The notes beneath the pieces are model-generated. The model did no database searches and was not told the DNA's origin. It saw nothing but the letters and a program-made list of their open reading frames with translations. Of a DNA stretch of 64,000 bases, positions 36,491 to 44,779 are shown piece by piece; the first letter of the stretch is position 1, and each line of letters begins with the position of its first letter. The DNA lies in assembly GCA_023653095.1 (NCBI GenBank), contig JAMNXP010000009.1:34206-98205 (forward strand), in the 5' to 3' direction. Both the position numbers and the translations under genes were made by a program. The stretch is from Bacteroidia bacterium. Its GTDB lineage: Bacteria; Bacteroidota; Bacteroidia; NS11-12g; UBA955.

Positions 36491-36868
36491 TTACTTAACT
36501 TCAACTTCGGCACCGGCTTCCTTCAATTGAGCTGCGATATCTTCTGCTTCAGCTTTAGATATTTTCTCTTTCACAGCTTTAGGAGCACCGTCTACCAATT
36601 CTTTGGCTTCTTTCAATCCAAGACCAGTCAAGTCTTTAACAACTTTAACTACTTGCAATTTACCAGCACCAGCGTTCTTCAAAATAACATCAAATTCAGT
36701 TTGCTCAGCAGCAGCACCAGAGTCACCTCCAGCAGCAGGAGCAGCAACTGCTACAGCAGCAGCAGCAGGCTCAATACCGTGCTCGTCTTTCAAAATTTGA
36801 GCTAGCTCGTTAACTTCCTTTACAGTAAGATTTACCAACTGATTCGCGAATTCTTTTAAATCTACCAT
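36491..36868 (-). CDS. rplL: Large ribosomal subunit protein bL12 (L7/L12)
   Basis: A 125-residue acidic stalk protein that recruits translation factors. It has an N-terminal dimerisation domain (1-35), an Ala/Gly-rich hinge (about 36-53) and the C-terminal factor-binding domain ([33 protein letters not shown]). It lies 30 bp after rplJ. Confidence 0.98.
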   Translation of the reverse strand: MVDLKEFANQLVNLTVKEVNELAQILKDEHGIEPAAAAVAVAAPAAGGDSGAAAEQTEFDVILKNAGAGKLQVVKVVKDLTGLGLKEAKELVDGAPKAVKEKISKAEAEDIAAQLKEAGAEVEVK

Positions 36869-36898
36869 TGTTTTACTTTTTAAGTGTTATTGTTTTTT

Positions 36899-37420
36899 TT
36901 AGTTTCTTTCTTGTAATGTTTTTACCAAACCTGCAATCTTCTGTCCTCCATTAGACTGCAATGCACTGATAACGTTCTTCGCAGGAGACTGCAACAGAGA
37001 TATAATATCTCCAATAAGATCTTCTCTGCTCTTTAGGTTCACTAAGTTAGTCAATTGGTCATCGCCAATGTATACGCTATGATCAATCCAAGCACCTTTC
37101 AAGGTAGGTACTTCAAATTTCTCACGGAATTTCTTCATGGTAGTTGCAGGTGCTTTTACATTCTCACCTGTCAATACACAAGTAGTACCTGACAAAACAC
37201 TTGACAAATCGCCAAAGTCTTTATCAGATTGCTCCATAGCAATTCTTACCAACGTATTTTTAACCACACGCATGGTCACACCGTTTTCAAAAAACATGCG
37301 ACGCAATGCATTTGTATTTTTAGCTGACAATCCACTTGGATCTGCCAAGTAAACGAAAGCGTTACTGTTAAAAGTTTCAACCAGTTCCGCTACGATTTGT
37401 TCTTTTTCTGACTTTCTCAT
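36899..37420 (-). CDS. rplJ: Large ribosomal subunit protein uL10
   Basis: A 173-residue base of the ribosomal stalk that binds 23S rRNA and L7/L12 dimers. Visible are EKEQIVAELVETFNSN, NTNALRRMFFENGVTMRVVKN and the C-terminal helix that carries L12. It lies 6 bp after rplA. In many bacteria L10 represses its own operon, but no leader structure was identified in this short gap. Confidence 0.98.
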   Translation of the reverse strand: MRKSEKEQIVAELVETFNSNAFVYLADPSGLSAKNTNALRRMFFENGVTMRVVKNTLVRIAMEQSDKDFGDLSSVLSGTTCVLTGENVKAPATTMKKFREKFEVPTLKGAWIDHSVYIGDDQLTNLVNLKSREDLIGDIISLLQSPAKNVISALQSNGGQKIAGLVKTLQERN

Positions 37421-37426
37421 GGCTTA

Positions 37427-38122
37427 TTAGATTCCTGGGATTGATTTAACTTCTACAGCAACTCCTGGACTCATTGTGCTGCTTACAAAAATACTCTTGA
37501 AGTAGGTTCCTTTAGCGGCAGAAGGCTTCAAACGGTGCAATACCTGTACCAATTCTAATGCATTCTCACTCAATTTCTGAGCATCAAAAGAAACTTTACC
37601 TACTGAGGCATGAATGATACCGGTTTTGTCAACCTTGAAATCAATCTTACCCGCTTTTACCTCGGTAACTGCTTTTCCAACTTCTGTGGTAACTGTACCA
37701 CTCTTTGGATTTGGCATTAAGTTACGAGGACCCAAGATTTTACCTAAACGACCTAACTTCGCCATTACTGAAGGCATCGCAACAATGATATCAATGTCGG
37801 TCCAACCTGCAGCAATTTTCTCAATATAATCGTCTAATCCAACGTGGTCTGCACCAGCGTCTTTAGCTTCTTGTTCTTTATCTGGAGTTACCAACGCTAA
37901 AACGCGTACGGTTTTACCCAATCCGTGAGGCAAAGATGCCACACCACGAACCATTTGGTTCGCTTGACGAGGGTCAACACCCAAACGAACGTCAATATCA
38001 AAAGATGAATCAAACTTGGTGTTGCTGATCTTTTTTACGATTTCAGCAGCTTCCAACAATGAGTATTCTTTGGTATTGTCATATAGAGCCAATGCCTCTT
38101 TTCTCTTTTTTGTTAATTTCAT
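37427..38122 (-). CDS. rplA: Large ribosomal subunit protein uL1
   Basis: A 231-residue protein of the L1 stalk that helps release of the E-site tRNA. Family stretches are [40 protein letters not shown] and [16 protein letters not shown]. It lies 12 bp after rplK and 6 bp before rplJ in the usual order. Confidence 0.98.
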   Translation of the reverse strand: MKLTKKRKEALALYDNTKEYSLLEAAEIVKKISNTKFDSSFDIDVRLGVDPRQANQMVRGVASLPHGLGKTVRVLALVTPDKEQEAKDAGADHVGLDDYIEKIAAGWTDIDIIVAMPSVMAKLGRLGKILGPRNLMPNPKSGTVTTEVGKAVTEVKAGKIDFKVDKTGIIHASVGKVSFDAQKLSENALELVQVLHRLKPSAAKGTYFKSIFVSSTMSPGVAVEVKSIPGI

Positions 38123-38134
38123 AATCGATTAAAA

Positions 38135-38572
38135 TTAAAAAGGTGCGTCTCCTGTGATTGTAATACCCATACTGCGTGCAGTACCGGCAACCATTCTCAT
38201 TGCAGACTCAATTGTGAAACAATTCAAATCAGGCATTTTGTCTTGAGCAATAGTACGAACTTGGTCCCATGAAACAGAACCTACCTTCTTACGATTTGGC
38301 TCAGCTGAACCTTTCTTGATTTTAGATACCTCTACCAATTGTACAGCTACAGGAGGAGTCTTGATGATGAACTCAAAAGACTTATCTGTGTACACTGTAA
38401 GAACCACCGGCAGGACTTTACCCATTTGATCTTGGGTACGTGCGTTGAACTGTTTGCAAAAGTCCATGATGTTTACCCCTTTGGCTCCTAATGCAGGACC
38501 AATTGGAGGTGCCGGATTTGCTTGTCCGCCTTTTACCTGGAGTTTTACAAAAGTTTGAATTTCTTTTGCCAT
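38135..38572 (-). CDS. rplK: Large ribosomal subunit protein uL11
   Basis: A 145-residue protein of the GTPase-associated centre. It has the Pro-rich N-terminal segment [19 protein letters not shown] and the C-terminal rRNA-binding domain ending ARSMGITI. It lies 24 bp downstream of nusG. Confidence 0.98.
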   Translation of the reverse strand: MAKEIQTFVKLQVKGGQANPAPPIGPALGAKGVNIMDFCKQFNARTQDQMGKVLPVVLTVYTDKSFEFIIKTPPVAVQLVEVSKIKKGSAEPNRKKVGSVSWDQVRTIAQDKMPDLNCFTIESAMRMVAGTARSMGITITGDAPF

Positions 38573-38596
38573 TTTTCTGTTACTTACTTTTACGAA

Positions 38597-39151
38597 TTAC
38601 AATTTTTGAACCTGATTATAGTTTAACTCAAGTGGTGTTCTTCTACCAAAAATCTTCACCATCACCTTGAGTTTGCGCTTTTCTTCTTGAACTTCTTCAA
38701 CCACTCCATCAAAGTCGTTGAAAGGACCGTCAATTACTTTCACGGCTTCACCTACCAAGTAATGATCTTCAGATACAATGTCGCCTTCGGTTAATTCGTC
38801 AGCTGTACCTAAGATACGACTTAGTTCATTGGGTCTTAATGGAACCGGTGAATCTTTAGAACCGAGAAATCCAACAACGCCAGAAACACCTTTAATTAAA
38901 GGCATCACTTCCGGATCCGAAAAATCAGCACGAATCAAAATGTATCCAGGAAACGCATTGCGTTCCTTAATTACTTTTTTACCGTCTTTAACCTGATACA
39001 CTTTTTCGGTAGGAATAAGAATTTCTGGAACAAAAGTAAGTTTGTTGTCGCGCTCAAGCTCAACTTCAACGTTGTGCTTCACCTTCTTTTCTTGTCCGGT
39101 TACAGCACGTACAACATACCACTTATGTTTTTCTTCAGAAACTGACATCAT
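38597..39151 (-). CDS. nusG: Transcription antitermination/elongation factor NusG
   Basis: A 184-residue factor that binds the polymerase clamp and couples transcription to translation and Rho. The NGN domain covers about 8-115 (KWYVVRAVTGQEKKVKHNVE, FPGYILIRADF), and the C-terminal KOW domain starts near 130 (GEAVKVIDGPFNDFDGVV). There are two adjacent in-frame ATG codons; which one is used does not matter for function. It directly follows secE with no gap. Confidence 0.98.
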   Translation of the reverse strand: MMSVSEEKHKWYVVRAVTGQEKKVKHNVEVELERDNKLTFVPEILIPTEKVYQVKDGKKVIKERNAFPGYILIRADFSDPEVMPLIKGVSGVVGFLGSKDSPVPLRPNELSRILGTADELTEGDIVSEDHYLVGEAVKVIDGPFNDFDGVVEEVQEEKRKLKVMVKIFGRRTPLELNYNQVQKL

Positions 39152-39349
39152 TTATTTAAAGAGTTTATAAAACTGGGTGGTTGAAAAACCCAATCCACTA
39201 TCCAACGCCCAAATTACCAAAGAAAACAAGATAGATGCCACGATGACAATCCATGTGCTTTCCCTTAACTCTGTCCAAGTAGGCCAAGACACTTTATTTT
39301 GAAGTTCGTCTTTAACCTCACGGACGTAATTTGAAAATTTTCCAGCCAT
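39152..39349 (-). CDS. secE: Preprotein translocase subunit SecE
   Basis: A 65-residue single-helix subunit of the SecYEG channel. It has an amphipathic N-terminal helix with VREVKDELQNKVSWPTWTEL, the conserved SecE motif, and one transmembrane helix (about 32-52). It is the short Bacteroidota form, between tRNA-Trp and nusG. Confidence 0.97.
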   Translation of the reverse strand: MAGKFSNYVREVKDELQNKVSWPTWTELRESTWIVIVASILFSLVIWALDSGLGFSTTQFYKLFK

Positions 39350-39365
39350 AATTGGTTTTTTTTAG

Positions 39366-39436
39366 CACGGGCACAAGGATTCGAACCCTGATCAAAGGTT
39401 TTGGAGACCTCTATTCTACCATTGAACTATGCCCGT
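39366..39436 (-). tRNA. tRNA-Trp (anticodon CCA)
   Basis: The minus strand folds as a 71-nt tRNA. The acceptor is ACGGGCA/TGCCCGT, the anticodon loop reads CTCCAAA with CCA, and the T-loop is GGTTCGAATCC. The 3' CCA end is not encoded. It lies between tuf and secE, the usual place in Bacteroidota. Confidence 0.95.
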
Positions 39437-39438
39437 AT

Positions 39439-39465
39439 AAAAAGGAGCCTTTACGGCTCCTTTTT
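39439..39465 (-). terminator. Terminator/attenuator after tuf
   Basis: AAAAAGGAGCC (39439-39449) and GGCTCCTTTTT (39455-39465) make a perfect 11-bp stem with a 5-base loop, located between the tuf stop and tRNA-Trp. In transcription order it ends in a T run, so it should stop part of the tuf transcripts before secE-nusG. Confidence 0.85.
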
Positions 39466-39491
39466 GTTATAGCCTGCGTTTAACGCTGCTA

Positions 39492-40676
39492 TTATTCAAG
39501 AATTTCAGTTACCTGTCCAGCACCTACAGTTCTACCACCCTCACGGATAGCGAAACGTAGACCTTTTTCCATCGCAATTGGGTTGATTAACTCAACTGTT
39601 ACAGAAACGTTATCACCAGGCATTACCATTTCAGTTCCTTCTGCTAACGTGATTTCTCCTGTTACGTCAGTGGTACGGAAATAGAACTGTGGACGGTATT
39701 TGTTAAAGAATGGAGTATGGCGTCCACCTTCTTCTTTGCTCAATACGTAAACCTCAGCTTTGAACTTCTTGTGAGGAGTTACAGACTTAGGAGCACAGAT
39801 TACCATACCACGACGGATATCGTTTTTGTCGATACCACGCAACAAGATACCTGCGTTATCGCCTGCTTCTCCGCGATCCAACAACTTACGGAACATTTCT
39901 ACTCCTGTACAAGTTGAAGTTAAGTGTGCACCGAAACCAATGATTTCTACTGCATCACCTACGTTGATCACACCACGCTCGATACGGCCAGTTGCTACTG
40001 TACCACGACCTGTGATTGAGAATACGTCTTCGATTGGCATCAAGAAAGGCTGGTCAACCAAACGTGGAGGTACTGGTACCCAGTTGTCAACTGCTTCCAT
40101 CAACTGAAGGATAGTGTTAACCCACTTCTCGTCACCGTTCAATCCACCTAAAGCAGATCCACGGATAATAGGAGTATTGTCTGAATCGAATTCGTAGAAG
40201 TCTAACAACTCACGAATTTCCATTTCAACCAAATCCAACAATTCTTCGTCGTCTACCATGTCTACTTTGTTCATGAAAACAACTAGACGAGGTACACCAA
40301 CCTGACGCGCCAACAAGATGTGCTCGCGAGTTTGTGGCATTGGACCGTCAGTTGAAGCAACTACCAAGATAGCGCCATCCATCTGAGCAGCACCAGTAAC
40401 CATGTTCTTTACGTAGTCAGCGTGACCTGGACAGTCAACGTGTGCGTAGTGACGGTTCTTAGTTTGGTACTCTACGTGAGCAGTGTTAATGGTGATACCA
40501 CGCTCTTTTTCTTCAGGAGCTGAGTCAATTGACTCGAATGAACGAGCTTCTGAGAAACCTGCGTTGGCTAATACAGAAGTGATAGCCGCAGTCAAGGTAG
40601 TTTTTCCGTGGTCAACGTGACCAATGGTACCAATGTTCAAGTGCGGCTTGGAACGGTCGAATGTTTCTTTTGCCAT
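39492..40676 (-). CDS. tuf: Elongation factor Tu
   Basis: A 394-residue GTPase that delivers aminoacyl-tRNA to the ribosome. The P-loop GHVDHGKT is at 19-26, followed by [18 protein letters not shown] and the three-domain layout. The end reads [17 protein letters not shown]. It is flanked upstream by four tRNA genes in the same direction and followed by a terminator and tRNA-Trp, so tRNAs and EF-Tu are probably co-transcribed from the promoter at 41136-41165. Confidence 0.99.
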   Translation of the reverse strand: MAKETFDRSKPHLNIGTIGHVDHGKTTLTAAITSVLANAGFSEARSFESIDSAPEEKERGITINTAHVEYQTKNRHYAHVDCPGHADYVKNMVTGAAQMDGAILVVASTDGPMPQTREHILLARQVGVPRLVVFMNKVDMVDDEELLDLVEMEIRELLDFYEFDSDNTPIIRGSALGGLNGDEKWVNTILQLMEAVDNWVPVPPRLVDQPFLMPIEDVFSITGRGTVATGRIERGVINVGDAVEIIGFGAHLTSTCTGVEMFRKLLDRGEAGDNAGILLRGIDKNDIRRGMVICAPKSVTPHKKFKAEVYVLSKEEGGRHTPFFNKYRPQFYFRTTDVTGEITLAEGTEMVMPGDNVSVTVELINPIAMEKGLRFAIREGGRTVGAGQVTEILE

Positions 40677-40704
40677 AGTATTCTATTAGTTAATAATGTG
40701 TTTG

Positions 40705-40776
40705 AGCCAATGAGGGGAATTGAACCCCTGACCTTTTCCTTACCAAGGAAACGCTCTACCCCTGAGCTACATCGGC
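40705..40776 (-). tRNA. tRNA-Thr (anticodon GGT)
   Basis: The minus strand gives a 72-nt cloverleaf. The acceptor is GCCGATG/CATTGGC with one G-T pair, and the anticodon stem TTTCC/GGAAA encloses TTGGTAA with GGT. CCA is not encoded. It is the last of the four tRNAs before tuf. Confidence 0.95.
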
Positions 40777-40802
40777 TTTTGTCAGATTGCTCCAACGAAT
40801 CG

Positions 40803-40875
40803 AGCGGGAGACGAGGCTCGAACCCGCGACCTACAGCTTGGAAGGCTGTCGCTCTACCAACTGAGCTACTCCCGC
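40803..40875 (-). tRNA. tRNA-Gly (anticodon TCC)
   Basis: The minus strand gives a 73-nt cloverleaf with acceptor GCGGGAG/CTCCCGC, and anticodon stem CAGCC/GGCTG-type pairing around CTTCCAA with TCC. It is third in the tRNA run upstream of tuf. Confidence 0.95.
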
Positions 40876-40896
40876 AATTGACATTTCTATGCTTGG

Positions 40897-40976
40897 TGGG
40901 GGCAAGTGGACTCGAACCACTGAACCCGAAGGAGCGGATTTACAGTCCGCCGCAATTGCCGCTATGCGATACCCCC
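40897..40976 (-). tRNA. tRNA-Tyr (anticodon GTA)
   Basis: The minus strand gives a type II tRNA with a long variable arm (about 80 nt). The acceptor is GGGGGTA/TGCCCCC, and the anticodon loop CTGTAAA contains GTA. It is second in the tRNA run. Confidence 0.93.
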
Positions 40977-41003
40977 ATGTTGAGGTTGCATAAAAATGTC
41001 TTG

Positions 41004-41076
<73 letters not shown>

Positions 41077-41135
41077 TTATGTGTAAGAACGTTTCTTTTT
41101 GTAGTGATCTTAATTGGACACTCGAAAAAGGACTG

Positions 41136-41165
41136 CAAAAATAGTTATTATTTTGAACTTTTCAA
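41136..41165 (-). promoter_or_regulatory. Promoter of the tRNA-tuf operon
   Basis: On the minus strand TTG (41163-41165), a 19-base spacer and TATTTTTG (41136-41143) match TTG-N19-TAnnTTTG. Transcription would begin about 55 bases before tRNA-Thr(TGT). Confidence 0.75.
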
Positions 41166-41262
41166 GACCCTCCCATATTTTTTTTCTATTTATTATTCAA
41201 CCCCACCCAGAAACCCCAAATCTCAACCTTCCGTTGTATTTTTGTCAAATATTTTGCCTCCC

Positions 41263-42327
41263 ATGAATTTTAAAAAACTAAAACCCCTACTCATTATATC
41301 CATCTCAGTTATTGCTTTATTGCTGCTGTGGAAAAACCTAAACAATACCTCCTCCTGGCCCTCAGATCTTTTTGCTCTCAAAGACCCTAACAAAATTACT
41401 CGGTTCAAGTTCACTCCTAATAATGATAAAGTAAAACCCCTAGAGTTTGAAAAAATTAACGACGTTTGGTTTATAAAATCCGACAATCAAACCTTTCCTG
41501 CCGATTCCCACAACGTATCTATGCTCTTGAATTGGGCCATGCCCAAGCTTCGTATCAAGATGCCCATCCCCAATGAATCTAAAGAATACATCAATAGACA
41601 ACTTGCTATGGAAGGCATTAAGGCCTCTTTTTTTGAAGGCGACAAAGAAGTACATACTATATATGTAGGCGGACCCACCCAAGATCAAATGGCTACCTAT
41701 ATGTTTGTGCCAGATACCGAAAGACCCTGTATTGTTGAAATTCCTTCCTTCCAAGGGTACCTAACTCCTTACTTTAATACTGATCCACAGCTCTGGAGAA
41801 CCATTAAACTCCTTAATGCTAATCCATCTGATATACTTTCATTGAAAGTCATTTGGCACGCCGCCGAAAAAGAATCCTTCGAAATCAAACAAGAAAACAA
41901 TAACCTCAGACTTTTTGACCTAAAAGGCCAAGAGGTAGACGCTAAAAAAGGATTGCTCACCGGTTATCTGCTCATGTGCCGAGAGTTTACCCGTGAGGCC
42001 GGAGGAATTCCCGGCATCAATAAAATTCCGCAAAAAAGAGATTCCATCGTTCAATCTCTGCCCATTGTTACCTTTATGTACACCTTGAGAAATGCTCAAA
42101 CGCCCCAAGCCAAACCTTCTCAAATGTCAATCAGCATTTACCCCAATTACCATTTTGAAGACGTAGGAATTGAGGCCTCACCTACTGATACCAAAACCGT
42201 GCAATCAGCCCTTTTCTGGGTTAAATCTTCCGATGATCCAAACCTTTGGCTCACTCAAGATGTTGTAATTAAAAATAGATTGAAGTCCCTATCTGAGTTT
42301 AAATCTTTGTCTAATTCCAATAATTAA
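41263..42327 (+). CDS. DUF4340-type membrane-anchored protein
   Basis: A 354-residue protein from ATG 41263 (MNFKKLKPLLIISISVIALLLLW), with one N-terminal transmembrane helix and a soluble extracytoplasmic region. The start of the soluble part (LKDPNKITRFKF, then DVWFIKSDNQTFPAD) is typical of DUF4340. Such proteins often sit beside gliding or ABC-type membrane systems; no function is established. Longer in-frame starts (from 41050) would read into the tRNA and are rejected. TATTTTTG at 41237-41244 resembles a -7 element. The DjlA-like gene follows after 3 bp. Confidence 0.82.
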   Translation: MNFKKLKPLLIISISVIALLLLWKNLNNTSSWPSDLFALKDPNKITRFKFTPNNDKVKPLEFEKINDVWFIKSDNQTFPADSHNVSMLLNWAMPKLRIKMPIPNESKEYINRQLAMEGIKASFFEGDKEVHTIYVGGPTQDQMATYMFVPDTERPCIVEIPSFQGYLTPYFNTDPQLWRTIKLLNANPSDILSLKVIWHAAEKESFEIKQENNNLRLFDLKGQEVDAKKGLLTGYLLMCREFTREAGGIPGINKIPQKRDSIVQSLPIVTFMYTLRNAQTPQAKPSQMSISIYPNYHFEDVGIEASPTDTKTVQSALFWVKSSDDPNLWLTQDVVIKNRLKSLSEFKSLSNSNN

Positions 42328-42330
42328 TTT

Positions 42331-43119
42331 GTGAATTTTCGTCTTGTTGGAGCCGTTATTGGGCTCATTTCATCTGGATTCTTTGGAGCCATCATTGGCT
42401 TCCTCATTGGATCATACATTGATTACGCTGTTCAGGGCAATGACCAGAATTCATCTGCCGGCAATAATTATCAACGAAATTTTTCCGGCGGATTTGGGGG
42501 TTACGGGGGACAACAATACCAGCAAAGTTCCTTTCAATCGCCCTCTGACTTTCAAAACTCTCTGCTGATTCTCATTGCGGCCATCATGAAAGCGGATGGC
42601 AATGCTGCCAAAAGCGAGCTAGACATGGTAAAAAGCATGCTTTTGAGAACGTATGGCGAAGATCAAACCCGAAACATGCTTCTCAAATTGCGTGATTATT
42701 TGAAAGAAACTCACAACCTTTATGAGGTATGTCGCAATCTCAGAAACCGCATGGGGTATTCTGCCCGATTGGAATTGGTACACGTACTATTTAGAATCTC
42801 ACGTGCCGATGGCGTAATTTCCAAATCTGAACTCACCCTCATCGATAGCGTAGCCAATCAACTCGGCATCAGCACCCCAGATTATTTATCGTTGAAGGCC
42901 ATGTTTATTGATTCTTCTGACAGCGATTACAAAATCTTAGACGTTTCATCTTCCGCCACCGAAGAAGAAGTCAAAAAAGCATACCGTAAATTGGCATTGA
43001 GATTCCACCCAGATAGATTGCAAGGACTTTCTGATAGCGAGAAAAAGGCAGCAGAAGAAAAATTCTTGAGGGTTCAAAGTGCCTATGAAGGAATCAAAAA
43101 GAAGAACGGCTGGAATTGA
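42331..43119 (+). CDS. DjlA-like protein: TerB domain plus C-terminal J domain
   Basis: A 262-residue protein starting with GTG. The N-terminal Gly-rich hydrophobic segment (about 5-32) anchors it in the membrane. A Gly/Gln/Ser-rich linker follows, then a TerB-like helical domain (about 75-190), then a J domain with HPD at 226-228 (LRFHPDRL). This is the DjlA order. The J domain stimulates the ATPase of DnaK, so this is a membrane-tethered co-chaperone. It is 3 bp after the DUF4340 gene and overlaps the next gene by 1 bp (TGATG). Confidence 0.9.
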   Translation: MNFRLVGAVIGLISSGFFGAIIGFLIGSYIDYAVQGNDQNSSAGNNYQRNFSGGFGGYGGQQYQQSSFQSPSDFQNSLLILIAAIMKADGNAAKSELDMVKSMLLRTYGEDQTRNMLLKLRDYLKETHNLYEVCRNLRNRMGYSARLELVHVLFRISRADGVISKSELTLIDSVANQLGISTPDYLSLKAMFIDSSDSDYKILDVSSSATEEEVKKAYRKLALRFHPDRLQGLSDSEKKAAEEKFLRVQSAYEGIKKKNGWN

Positions 43120-44027
43120 TGAAAAGTCATTTAGCCCTTTTTCTGGTCAGTTTTCTGTATGCCGTTCTATTTTCTTGGGCCGGTCAAATTATGCCCAACT
43201 ATCTGTCGGCCGAAGCCTTTGTTTGGTTGAGAATTGCTTTTGCCGCTACCCTATTTCATCTTATTGGACGTGCACTCAGCAATGAAAAAATAAACTGGAA
43301 ATTGCATTGGAGGGAGTTTGCTATTTGCGGATTTTTTGGAACCAGCGCCAATATGTATTTATTTTTCAAGGGACTTGAAACCACTTATCCCATCAATGGT
43401 GCGGTTTTGATGTTATTCACTCCTTTATTTGTTGCCATATTTGACCACATTAGAGTAAAACAATGGCCCAAGCCCATATTCATTTTAGCCGTGGCCATTG
43501 CAGCAGCTGCCTCTGTATCATTGATGACTGCAAATGGAGTTAAGTTTTCTGAGAAAACCCTCAGGGGTGATATTTGGATTGCCATAAACGCCATCTTTTA
43601 TGCCGTTTACTTGGTGCGCGTCAAGAAATTAACTGCTCATTACAAGCCCATTACCATCAATAGGTATACTTTTACTTTTGGACTGTTATTCATTACTCCC
43701 TTCGGAATTCATGAATTTATTCAAACTGACTGGGTAAACATACCTACCAACATTGGACTTAAAATTGGCTACATTTTAGTTTTCACTAGTTTCTTGGTTT
43801 ACTTGCTAAATGCCTATGCCATTCAGCATTCAGGTCCAACATTGGCCGGGCTTTATATCTATTTACAACCAATTTTAGCTTCCATCATTGCGGTATTCTT
43901 ACAAACAGATACCCTCACACCCAATAAAATGCTTTATATAGCGCTCGTATTGGTATCTACTTTTGCTGCATCCAGATTCACTCCAAAATTTCAATCGAAT
44001 TTGAACGGCAAATCATCGACCAAATAA
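43119..44027 (+). CDS. EamA/DMT-superfamily transporter
   Basis: A 302-residue protein with ten predicted transmembrane helices in two EamA repeats. For example, TYPINGAVLMLFTPLFVAI closes the first and HSGPTLAGLYIYLQPILASI the second. Members export metabolites such as amino acids; the substrate is not evident. ATG 43119 shares one base with the DjlA-like stop, so the two are translationally coupled; an in-frame TTG three bases earlier is less likely. Confidence 0.9.
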   Translation: MKSHLALFLVSFLYAVLFSWAGQIMPNYLSAEAFVWLRIAFAATLFHLIGRALSNEKINWKLHWREFAICGFFGTSANMYLFFKGLETTYPINGAVLMLFTPLFVAIFDHIRVKQWPKPIFILAVAIAAAASVSLMTANGVKFSEKTLRGDIWIAINAIFYAVYLVRVKKLTAHYKPITINRYTFTFGLLFITPFGIHEFIQTDWVNIPTNIGLKIGYILVFTSFLVYLLNAYAIQHSGPTLAGLYIYLQPILASIIAVFLQTDTLTPNKMLYIALVLVSTFAASRFTPKFQSNLNGKSSTK

Positions 44028-44075
44028 ATAACGCTTTGATTTTTTAATTACCTTTGCAAATTATCATAGATCCAT

Positions 44076-44402
44076 ATGCAAAATTCAAAAGCCAACGAAA
44101 TACTTGAAAAAGCAATTGCCAGCATTGAAAAGAACGGAATTGATGCCAGTACTTTAATTCAACCCTTGCAAGAAGCTCGTGAATATGCCTTGAAAGAAAA
44201 CGATCCATTGGTAACTCGCGCACTTCGTTTGGCATGGCAGCATTTGGAAGCCAATGAAACTTTTGATGCCCCTTTGGCTGAAGACATGGAAACAGCAGAA
44301 GATAATTTAGTTTATTTCTTGAGTCTTTGTGTAAAATCTCAACATGAGTTGAACCGCACTGAGCTTCGCGAGATGACCAACCAACTGCAAGAATTAGCCT
44401 AA
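44076..44402 (+). CDS. Small conserved hypothetical protein
   Basis: A 108-residue acidic, almost entirely helical protein without signal peptide (MQNSKANEILEKAIASIEK). Nothing in it points to an enzyme. TACCTTTG at 44049-44056 resembles a -7 element, so it probably has its own promoter and may head the transcript of the His-rich locus that begins 5 bp after its stop. I do not recognise the family. Confidence 0.7.
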   Translation: MQNSKANEILEKAIASIEKNGIDASTLIQPLQEAREYALKENDPLVTRALRLAWQHLEANETFDAPLAEDMETAEDNLVYFLSLCVKSQHELNRTELREMTNQLQELA

Positions 44403-44407
44403 ACATT

Positions 44408-44752
44408 TTGAAATGGCATAAAGCCATATCACTCCTCTTGTTATCGGTTTTCCTCTTGGGAAACCAAAACTTATTCCATTTACATTCCGAGGCAGATCAT
44501 CATTCGCATGAACATGCCATCCATCACCATTGTGAGGATTTCCCCGAAAATCACCAACACCTTGAAGAAAACTGTACCGTTTGTGATTACAGCTTGTCTC
44601 AGGTTGTTGAATTAAACCAACCAGAACAGTTTGAATTCGAAGTATATGGAGTAAGTTTCTCAGCTGATTTACAACAATCTTACTCCTTCGATTTCTTTCA
44701 AATAGTCAAGAACAAATCTCCGCCCGTTTTATCTGAACATCCGTTTTCCTAA
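44408..44752 (+). CDS. Small exported His-rich protein of the metal-uptake-like locus
   Basis: A 114-residue protein starting at TTG (the nearby ATG at 44413 is out of frame). A signal peptide or membrane helix covers residues 1-25. A His-rich stretch follows with HLHSEADHHSHEHAIHHHC and HQHLEENCTVCDY, which would bind zinc, copper or similar metals. This resembles the DUF2946-like proteins with a CxxC near His clusters. The TonB receptor gene follows after 27 bp, so it probably works in the periplasm with it. Confidence 0.75.
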   Translation: MKWHKAISLLLLSVFLLGNQNLFHLHSEADHHSHEHAIHHHCEDFPENHQHLEENCTVCDYSLSQVVELNQPEQFEFEVYGVSFSADLQQSYSFDFFQIVKNKSPPVLSEHPFS

Positions 44753-44779
44753 TCCAAAACCATTCAGTTAAAATGTACC

